DNA of 64,000 nt from Zingiber officinale (lineage: Eukaryota > Streptophyta > Magnoliopsida > Zingiberales > Zingiberaceae): NCBI RefSeq assembly GCF_018446385.1, contig NC_056002.1:34148063-34212062 (forward strand), read 5' to 3'. Positions 56,195 to 64,000 of this stretch are shown here, piece by piece. Positions within the stretch are counted from its first letter, which is position 1. Every line of letters begins with the position of its first letter. The position numbers and the translations under genes are program-made. The notes under the pieces are model-generated. The model ran no database searches. It was given only the letters and a program-made list of their open reading frames with translations, and had not been told where the DNA came from.

Positions 56195-56586
56195 TTAGTC
56201 ACTTTGTATAATTTGTAGCAATTGAATACCTGGTTTCACATGCTGCAAGAAGAAGATTTTAAATCGCACAAAAGAAGCGAAGTTGGCTATGTTGTTGATC
56301 AAATTTGCAATAGTATGTACATCCATATCCATGGTAACTATCATCTTACAATTTTGCTTCTTGTTCTTGTAATATAAAAAAAATAACCATGGTAACAATT
56401 TTGCTTCAAAATGGGAAGTAATCTCGGCAATGCGTGCTAAAGATGGCTTAGACATGGATAAGCAAAGATAATATTATAACATCATTTGTTGACATACGAA
56501 GTTAACTGAAGAATACATAACTAAACCAGACCAACTAACAACACTTGTCAACATCATCCATAATTAATTTCTTTATCACATTACTA

Positions 56587-56955
56587 CTAAACTAGACCAA
56601 CTAACAAACAAAACAAATATACAGTCAAAAGAAATAAGTCCACTATCACTAATATCCAGACGATAAACGGTACATTCCAATTTCTCATATTGTGTCCACG
56701 ATAAGCAATGTATTCTCTTCCTACCCTCGGCTCTACTCTTGCCAACATCCTTGAATGTGTATCACTGGTGTCTTCATTTAGTCTAGTATCAGACCTCACC
56801 CATTTTAACCATCCATGTTGCTTACATCCATAATATAGTCTTCCTGGGTTGTTGATTGATCTAGATACTAGCACCAATGCTCTTAGTCCGCAGTACCTGC
56901 ATGGTAAATTTTCAAATTTGGCATGGTCGATACTGCTGTTACTTGATGATACCAT
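56587..56955 (-). CDS. GRF-type zinc-finger protein with C-terminal membrane segment
   Basis: 122 residues. LPCRYCGLRALVLVSRSINN followed by PGRLYYGCKQHGWLKWV fits the GRF zinc-finger layout (CxxC, NPGR-aromatic, C, W at the end), though the last zinc ligand expected as Cys appears as His. Residues about 100-120 are hydrophobic (VPFIVWILVIVDLFLLTVYL), a likely membrane segment. Small GRF-plus-membrane proteins are common next to plant transposons and in host genomes; the function is unclear. Minus strand, opposite to the transposase. A possible leader exon with a donor near 57940 could connect it to a promoter in the right inverted repeat, but this is speculative. Confidence 0.6.
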   Translation of the reverse strand: MVSSSNSSIDHAKFENLPCRYCGLRALVLVSRSINNPGRLYYGCKQHGWLKWVRSDTRLNEDTSDTHSRMLARVEPRVGREYIAYRGHNMRNWNVPFIVWILVIVDLFLLTVYLFCLLVGLV

Positions 56956-56959
56956 TCAA

Positions 56960-57780
56960 CAGCAACCTAAAAAATAAAATTCAACAAAATTAGAGATAAT
57001 TAAGGTAACCCCTACAGAGTCCGAAATGAGACAAATTAAATCTTCAAAGTAAAGGAAAAAGTATCATATCATTTATGTGCAACTTATAATGATGTACCTC
57101 ATTATGGTAAACCTGCTAGACAAATTATATCTCTTTCGACTCCTAGTGTTTTCTTAGTAAAATGTTTACAAAATGAATCTAAAAGGAAGATTCTTTCTTT
57201 ATGTTGTAGTTTTTTTAAATTTATCTTTATGCATCAACATGTTCTACATTTGAAGCTAAAATATAATTATATAATTGGTTGTAATGGAATAAATCACAAT
57301 TCATATTGGCAGAAATTGGCACAAGTACAAATTGGCACAAGAAAACTGGAACTGGATGTGAAACTAATCCTAAAACACATATAACTAATATCTCTAGTCA
57401 CAGGTGCATTTTAATTTAGGATTTTATGTTGCTCTAGGTATAATGTTAAAGTTAGAATTCTTTTTCTTATTTAACTACAACATTTCCTCATAGCAATAGC
57501 ATTCCTACAACCAATAGCAACCCCAGGAAAAAATATATATGCCAAATAAAAGGAGCATGCAACCCTAACAAATTCACAAAGATCATCATAAGATAAACAA
57601 AAAAAAAAAACAGAACACTATGATAGCTCCATGTAAGGTTAATCTGTCAAAAGACAATTTTTTTCCTTTTTTTTTTGAACGAATGCAAATTGATATTAGG
57701 AATTTTATTAACGAAAAGAAGGTTATAAAAAAAATGCACATTTCTCCACCTAAAATTTGCTAAAAAATCTCAATTGAATC
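56960..57780. other. MULE interior without gene; right subterminal repeat
   Basis: AT-rich. About 57280-57440 is the right arm of the subterminal inverted repeat described at 51970-52160. No coding region seen. Confidence 0.6.
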
Positions 57781-58083
57781 CTTAACCGCAATTGAATCCT
57801 TTCCTCCTACCATCGTTCCCAGTCAAAATTCGCCCTGATTTGTAAGAATAAGTAGAATATTGCAAGGGCGAAGCGGGTGAAGACATCGAGAGAGTGGAAC
57901 CAGCGGCAGAAAAGACACCGAAGAAAACAAATACGTACCGCCTTAAGCACGAGCTGACAGGCGGCGGGAGGAGAAAACGTGGAGTCTTCAACGCCAGAGC
58001 TAACGCAACGCAGGGTACCGTCTCGCTGCCCCTTTCTGCCTTGGTGTTTAGGGCACGGAGGAAGCAGTGAATAAAAAAGTGGC

Positions 58084-58086
<3 letters not shown>

Positions 58087-58124
<38 letters not shown>
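58087..58124. repeat. (GA)n microsatellite
   Basis: About 19 uninterrupted GA units, located between the MULE interior and the right terminal repeat, probably in the leader of a minus-strand transcript. Confidence 0.95.
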
Positions 58125-58126
<2 letters not shown>

Positions 58127-58211
58127 AACAAACTGACTCGTTTCGTGCATGCCAAGTGGTCGACAAAGGGCTCCGGTGGGCCTTTGACGGCAACAGAAAC
58201 CTCCACTTGTT

Positions 58212-58405
58212 CGTCTGGTTGTCGGGACAGAAGAGAGGGCTAGGGCAACGAGAGAGGGTTGCGTTGCGAAGTCGTTTCTCGCAGTGAGCAGGCAACAGGC
58301 GATTCACTCTTTTGGTTTCCGTCTTCGTCACGTGTTTCTCACGAGTCGGTTTGTCGTTTTCTGCGTGGGACAGAGGGAGAGGGGGAGTTTCGGGACAGAA
58401 GATTT
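58212..58405 (-). repeat. Right terminal inverted repeat of the MULE
   Basis: Reverse complement of 51248-51438. Ends GGGACAGAAGATTT at 58405. Open frames crossing it on either strand are by-products of the repeat. Confidence 0.9.
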
Positions 58406-58521
58406 GATAGCTCAATATAATCCAATGGATTTGGCCGGTGATGACAAAAAAAAAAAATTGATTACTTTATTGTTACGTTAAAGATTTTGGTGTCAGGCAA
58501 ATTTTAAGTTAGCATCCATTG

Positions 58522-58850
58522 TTAAGTGACACGATAACATTTTGATTAAGTGGCATAATATCATATTAGGATTAATGAAAAATAAGTAAAATCGTCATCG
58601 TAACACGACATTTACTTTTTGTATACTTATTTTTTTTATTGGTGTGAATATTTTTATAGTATATATATTTATTTATTTATAGTTTCAGTGTAATTTGGTC
58701 TTTTTTTCTTTTTTATATTTAAAGTTTAAGGTTTCTTAACTAAACTAAATAAAGACCTTATACTCTATATTTTCAATCATCAATTTTGAATTCAATAATA
58801 TGGCTAGTCTTTTTTTCTTTGTCTTAATTTATACATGGTATCAGAGCAAG
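58522..58850 (+). mobile_element. Copia LTR end and primer-binding site, remnant
   Basis: TGGTATCAGAGC at 58836-58847 directly follows a likely LTR terminus TTATACA. A plausible LTR start is TGTTAAGTGACACG at 58522, giving a ~314-bp LTR. No gag or pol follows; the internal region is replaced by a tandem repeat and a chromovirus-like LTR. Confidence 0.6.
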
Positions 58851-58904
58851 GTTCTCTTTCTCTGACATAATTTTTTTTGTCACCCCCTGTTATTGCTTAT
58901 TGTC

Positions 58905-59182
58905 GCCGCTGCCGTCTTCTATTGCTGTTGCCGATTTCGACGCCGACATCCTGTCCTACCGATTTTGACGCTGACGACCTGTCTTGCCGAGTTCGACACT
59001 GACGCACTTTTCTACCGATTTCGATGTCGACGTTCTTTTCTGTCGATTTCGGCGCTGACATCCTATATGATTTCGGCGCCGATGCTCTTTGCTATTGATT
59101 TCAGTGTCGACGCTCTATGCTACCAATTTTAGTATTGACGTTCTTTTCTACTGATTTCGACATCGACGCCTTGTGCTTCCGA
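58905..59182 (+). repeat. Tandem repeat of ~30 bp based on GATTTCGACGCCGACG
   Basis: Eight to nine degenerate units such as CCGATTTCGACGCCGACATC and CTACCGATTTCGATGTCGAC. Another unit (ACCGATTTCTACGTTTGATA) continues at 61963 after the inserted LTR, showing the array was split by that insertion. Confidence 0.75.
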
Positions 59183-61962
59183 TGTAAAATACAGCAACAC
59201 AAATTAATTAAATAATAAGGTTAAATAGAGGAAAAACCTTAACGGAATTTTTCAGAATTTTTAGAAATTTTCTGAGAATTTTTCGTAAACTGTATGATGT
59301 TCCCCAACCCTCGCCACGCCGATTCCCTTCTTCTTCCTCTGTTCTGCGCGGCCCCGAACCCTTCATCTTCCCCCAACCGACGTCGCCCTCCCGATCCTCT
59401 CCTCCCTCTCTCTCTTGCAGTGCTCTGCCTCTTCATCTTGCAAGACACCGATGCCGACACAACTCGCTGGCCTTGGGGGATCTGTCACCGGCCAATTTTC
59501 CTTCCTCGCGTCTTTATCGGCGTCGGCGTCTGAGTATCACCCGAGCGTTCGCTCCTTCCTCATGATCTTGCCAAAAGCCGAGCACCTCCCCTCTGCCTAG
59601 CGTCGGTGCCCTAGCTCCCGATCCGCTGCCGATCTCTACAGCCACCAGCACCGAATGTGACTGCGACGAGGGAGGAGGCCAGCCCTCGGTTGATCTTATT
59701 CTTCCCTGCTACAGGTCCAACCTGAACTCGACCCTTGCTATCGAGCCCTTGCTTGTGTCCTACTTCTCTTCTTCCCTGATCTGATCTGAGCACCGCTTGC
59801 CTTTTCTGATCAGCGTCACTCAGATTCGTCCGATCGTCATCTGATCCGCCACAGTCCTCTCTGATTTAGGGTTGCTGTCGCCTCCAGCCGAGCACCAACG
59901 CCCGCAGTAAGTTGCCACCAGAGAAGAAGTGGTTGATTAGGGTAAACCCTAACTAAATTTGATTGTTGTGATTGATCTAAGATTGGTGCTGATTTAGGGA
60001 TATTTGATTTGGAAGTAGATCTATGGTTAATGCTGATTTTGGGGCACTGGATTGGTTTCCAACAGCTACATTTCTCCGGCAGCAGCATCTTTGACTGTGA
60101 GTTTGAGGTAAGATATTTAAATTAGGTTGAATTAGGTTTTGGTAGTTGAGTGAAACATGGATTGCCACTAGAATTGGTTTAAGTATAGATTTAAATATAA
60201 ACGGATAATTGGGGTTAAAGAAACTAACCCTAGTTAACCGTTGAGTTATATTTAATTTGGGTTAAATGATGGATCTAATCTAAGTTTCGGGTTAAATCCG
60301 ATTTATTTAATTAACCAAGATCAATGAATAAAATTAGGGTTTCCTAATTAATAGGAATTTTGATTAAGCTATTGGATATCTGCGAGCATGACTTAATTAT
60401 ATGTATGTTGTTACAGGGTTTTGATTCGAGACGAGCATCTCGACGTGGGGTCTATTTCAGATACGATCTCCGTTTTGAGATGGATACCTTGACTTATCTC
60501 TTTTGATAATGTCATGTTGATATGCGTAGTAGGTTATAGCCTCTAGTAATAATTATGTTTATCTTTACTTTGATATGTCACTACATGATACATGTTGCAT
60601 GCTATTATCTGTTCTGCATTTATGTTTTATATACTCTTGTTTATTGTCATGATTATTTATGCTCATAGAGGTAGTGACATACCATGTCTTATGATACACC
60701 GGACTAGACATTTACCATATCTGACCTATGTACCTAGATCTGTTTATTTGATCTATTTATTTTTGGTACATGTTTTATGGAGATAGATAGGGTCAGGATC
60801 TTCATTGTAGTGTCATGCACCATCTCGCATGATTGCATGGTGAGCGATTGGAAGCTCCATTATTGTTGAGCACATCGCCAATTACATGGATCTGCACACA
60901 CAACCATTCATGGGTTAATGGTATATCAGGCAGTGTGTGTGGCAGTTTTGCTCTGTTAGGCTCCGCTGGTCCGCTCATGGGTAGTGGTGACGCAGCATGG
61001 TAGCCAGCAGAGATCCCTCCTCTAGACTGTCTCAGGGAGATGAGAACATTGAACTCCCCCACTTATGATTTAGGATAGGAGGATAGGTGTACTCTGACAA
61101 CATCCTGCCCACTCGGTCACTCATCAGGAGCAGTGATGGCAGAGTGCACAGTTGTCATAGCCCTACCCACTCGGTCTCACCATCATGTGTGAGATGACTG
61201 ACTGACGTCAGGGGTGACCATGTCATATGCATCATATGCATGATTGCATTTATTGCTTGTGTTTGTTGCATTTTATTTGCTACATATTAGATGGATGCAT
61301 ATGTTTGACATGCATACAAGGACATGTTACCTTTGGTCTGACGACCTTATTATTCTAATAGGAGGTCCTGGTGAGTACATCTTCTCCTTTTCTTAAAGTT
61401 TTGCATTTTCCATTACTCCAGGAGGTTATACACATATTTATTACTATTAGTTATTTCTTATTATACATGTCAGCCTGATACCCGCTAAGTTGTTGGACTC
61501 ACCCCGTTGATTATATTTATTTCAGGTTGAAACTGTTACGAGATTCCAGTCGTTAGTCTCCACTTCGTGTCGCGACGACTTTCTGCTTACGGACTTGGTT
61601 CCTTGTTTTTGTGTTGATCTACTTGTTGATCTATATACTTGTGATTGTACTCGAGGATTTTTATCGAGTTTTGAGTCTACTGCATTTATTTTTCCGTTGC
61701 GTTGGTTTTTCTGTTGTGGTTTTAAGTTTTCCGTCATTGTAGTGGAGTAGGTTTTAGTTAATATAAATTGTGTGGTTGTGTCAGCCAGAGGCTGAAATAT
61801 ATAAATTGTGTGGATTGTTAGTTATGTTTATTATTATTATTCTGGTCATGTTGGCCAAGGTTTGTGTGGCCCGAAGGGCTTGTAGTAAAGTTTTATATTG
61901 TCACCCGTACATAGAAGATGTTGCCGAAATTTCTTTTAGTAGGGACTACTTGGGACGTGACA
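59183..61962 (+). mobile_element. Chromovirus-like (Tekay/Del-type) solo LTR
   Basis: 2780 bp from TGTAAAATACAGC to GGGACGTGACA. Flanks are TCCGA (59178-59182) and ACCGA (61963-61967), a target duplication with one change; removing the insert rejoins the GATTTCGACG array. Shares start and layout with 10767-13430, including a C-rich early part, an intron-like AG/GT-rich middle and CCCACTCGGTC(A/T)C hairpin words (61090-61190). No internal region. The frames at 59239-60168 and 61770-62009 are LTR sequence. Confidence 0.75.
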
Positions 61963-62322
61963 ACCGATTTCTACGTTTGATATCCTTTTCTGCCTCGAAT
62001 TCTCTGTGAGACCACGGGTCATCCTGACACTAGTTTTTAGGATCGTACATATTGTCAATTGCTTCTTTATTATTGATTGATCATTGTCATAGGCTAACTC
62101 ACCTATTTATACATATTGTCAAGATAATATATGGAAAATATAATGATAAATATGGAAAATATAATGATAATTATAGAAATATATTATTATAAATATGATA
62201 ATAATAAATATAGAAATAACGAAAAATATGGTTTGGATTATAATCCAAATATGAAAAATCATCAATAATTAAAATCAATCTCTGAATCTCCTGAATAACC
62301 ATCTTTGTCGTTATTAATACTC
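61963..62322. other. AT-rich spacer
   Basis: Begins with the tail of the split tandem array, then AT-rich sequence with repeated ATGGAAAATATAATGATAA (62130-62175, two copies). No gene. Confidence 0.6.
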
Positions 62323-62617
62323 CCTTGCTGTTGAGGAGCTCCTTGAAAGAGCATCCTCTATTGATGAGGATGCCACCGGAGGTGTCAACGCTGGTTGAAA
62401 AAGATGGTGATAAAATAAAATAAAATAAAATAAAATGATAAATCAGATAATACTAAATTTAGGACAATCGGTCCGACCTTATAGGAATTTTTCATTGGCC
62501 GTAAAAAAAAAGATGTTAACAGGCTGAATAAAGGGAGGATCATTAAAAAGAAGATGGGAAATGACATTAATCTTTTTTTAATAATTGAAAATAGAATAAT
62601 TCTGTAAGTAATATTGA
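62323..62617. repeat. Duplicated segment, copy 2 (pairs with 32501-32797)
   Basis: See the matching segment at 32501. In this copy the distance to the PR-1 relic is about 0.74 kb, against 0.22 kb plus the Gypsy insert in copy 1. The match ends near AATATTGATTTAGT. Confidence 0.85.
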
Positions 62618-63366
62618 TTTAGTAATATAAAAATTTTTATAGGTCACTGGGATAAATTCGAGAAGCGCAAATGTGATTGATAAAACTTATGTCTTATATT
62701 TGTGTTTATTTAGCAATTGATCAAAATTGGTTTAATTTGAGGGGAAGTATGGTTGGAAGGTGAGAAGGTGAGGAGTGAGAAATGTGTGAAGTACTTCTTG
62801 AATCCTCCAAACATTTCTCTTTCCTTCTCTTTCGTTTTTGAGCTTTGAGATGCTTTGCCAAAGTAAAAGGCCAAATTAGTATAATACGATGACCTTAATT
62901 TGAGTTAGGCTATCTACAACTAAAAATTTCATAAGTGGATCGAATTCAAGTAAAGCTGGACTTGTGCACCACCATGTACAATACTCTTACCTGATATCAC
63001 TAAATGATAATGCATGAGCTCCCGGGGCCTAGTGGATCCGGTAATCATATGGCAGATTTGCAACATAAGACAATATATGAGCAATTAGATATTCCTTCAA
63101 TCACTTTGTAAATAAAGAATTATTCATGTGGATTAATCCATCCAAGTCGATTCTAATGTACAATGTCCTTTTAAATATTTTTCTTTTCTCCGTGAAGGCA
63201 TTATTAAGATGAAGTTGCGGTCTTAATGAACTATCTTCATGCTAATTTTCCAAAGATTAAAAGGGATAATTCCTTTACATGATTCCATAGAAAATTGGGA
63301 ATGAGATGTTGAAAATAAATCCAAGGATAATAATTTTCTAAAATGGTAGAAAAATTGCTAATTGAT
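62618..63366. other. Unrelated sequence replacing the 3' end of the second PR-1 copy
   Basis: No gene seen. Homology to the first PR-1 gene begins abruptly at about 63367 (CGCAGCCGATC), so this stretch was brought in by a rearrangement or insertion. The sequence has no recognised element termini. Confidence 0.6.
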
Positions 63367-63778
63367 CGCAGCCGATCGCCGTCGACGATCGCCACACCAC
63401 CTGCGTGTAGTGGCCGCACACCTGGCCGGAGGCGCAGGTGTTGCTGGAGTAGTCGTAGTTCTGCCGCTCCGCCACCCAGGCCCCCACGGCGTCCGCCGCC
63501 GTGTAGTCGCGGCCGGATCCCCAGAAGATGTCCTCGCCGTAGGGCCCGCCCGAGTGCACCAGCTGGCAGTCCCTGGCCCGCTGGTTCGCGTAGTTCTGCG
63601 CGTACGCAGCCACCTGGCTGTCCCACGACACCGGCGGCAGACCCGCGCCGACGTTCGCGCGCGCCGCGTTGTGGGCGTTCACGTAGTCCTGAGGCGAGTT
63701 CTGCGGCACGACCGCCGGCGCAGCCGCCAGAGCCAACGCGGCGGCGCACACCAACGCCAGTAGGAATGATGACGTCAC
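63338..63778 (-). pseudogene. PR-1: Second PR-1 copy, 3'-truncated
   Basis: From the ATG at 63776-63778 it matches the first copy through signal peptide, [32 protein letters not shown] (Asp for Asn), and [18 protein letters not shown], then breaks at about 63367 and ends [13 protein letters not shown] from unrelated DNA. It lacks the last beta strand, two conserved Cys and the CAPE motif, so a folded PR-1 is unlikely. The upstream region keeps a TATA box (TCTATAAATA, complement of 63831-63840) and TCACGTCAAA at 63931-63940, so it may still be transcribed. Confidence 0.9.
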
Positions 63779-64000
63779 CTCTAAATTAATTAGTAGTCGA
63801 TGAGAGAGCTCTGCTTCTGCTTCGCGGTGTTATTTATAGATCTCTAATGCCCTGAACAAAAACTAAAGATAAAGAAAAGTAAGAATTGAATAGTTTATTT
63901 ATTTATTTAATATCAATTTGATTCTTTTTTTCACGTCAAATCAAGGCAGCTATCTTAATTAGCAATTCTAATTAAAGATTAAAATTTACTCGATTTTCTT

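Larger units (their letters stand above)
51248..58405. mobile_element. Mutator-like element with long inverted repeats and captured host exons
   Basis: Long terminal inverted repeats start AAATCTTCTGTCCCGAAAC on the left and end with the complement on the right. Flanking 8-mers GGCAGCTC (51240-51247) and GATAGCTC (58406-58413) differ by two transitions and are a candidate decayed target duplication. The 7158-bp interior has a FAR1/MULE transposase relic (plus), a GRF-type zinc-finger ORF (minus), villin exons (minus) and starch branching enzyme exons (plus). It is therefore both transposase-bearing and a gene-capturing (Pack-MULE-type) element. Confidence 0.9.

Noticed and set aside
63343..63789. 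Long GC-rich frames on the plus strand over the second PR-1 copy, and similar ones at 49777-50264
   Set aside because: Shadow frames of a GC-rich gene: low-complexity Arg/Pro/Ala, no family match, opposite or shifted relative to the conserved PR-1 frame.
1..64000. tRNA and rRNA genes
   Set aside because: No cloverleaf with A/B boxes or rRNA-like segment was noticed on either strand by eye; a tRNAscan-type run would be decisive.
1..64000. Endogenous pararetrovirus or other viral insert
   Set aside because: All RT and integrase segments fit Copia or Tat-like Gypsy retrotransposons by domain order and primer sites; no movement- or coat-protein-like frame was seen.

Overview
The window looks like a repeat-rich chromosome segment from a monocot plant. 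The grounds are Copia and Gypsy LTR retrotransposons with plant-type primer-binding sites, plant-type CACTA, hAT and FAR1/MULE DNA transposons, spliced plant gene fragments, and a GC-rich pathogenesis-related-1 (PR-1) gene. A commelinid, perhaps Zingiberales, is possible, but the species cannot be fixed from the sequence alone. Nearly all of the 64 kb is mobile DNA in nested layers. The only intact ordinary host gene I can support is PR-1 at 49731-50273 (minus).

Layout. 1-150: start of a minus-strand Tat-like Gypsy element. 1234-7193: Copia element with an unusual acidic, membrane-anchored ORF upstream of gag, cut by a CACTA element at 7194-10766. A chromovirus-like LTR follows (10767 to about 13430). 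Then come two related gag-only elements lying head to head: minus, about 13430-18073, and plus, 18074-25952. A complete hAT element (26327-31950, 8-bp duplication CTCAGACG) carries two exons of an LSM3 gene. A degenerate Tat-like Gypsy element (about 32811-49508) holds two solo LTRs, one of which contains a third, and carries a spliced antisense gene after pol. PR-1 follows. A Mutator-like element with roughly 190-205 bp inverted repeats (51248-58405) carries a FAR1-like transposase relic, a GRF-type zinc-finger ORF, and spliced fragments of villin and of starch branching enzyme. A Copia leader relic and a chromovirus-like solo LTR (59183-61962) come next, and the window ends with a 3'-truncated second PR-1 copy (63338-63778, minus).

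A shared ~300-bp segment (32501-32797 and 62323-62617) lies on the same side of each PR-1 copy. This points to an old tandem duplication of [segment + PR-1] that was later split by the Gypsy and MULE insertions.

The most striking signals are: (i) LTRs built from serial hairpins whose stem sequences change in a compensatory way from unit to unit; (ii) capture of host exons, introns included, by the hAT and MULE elements; (iii) the Copia ORF upstream of gag; (iv) a PR-1 protein whose CAPE-type motif is followed by an Asn-rich tail.
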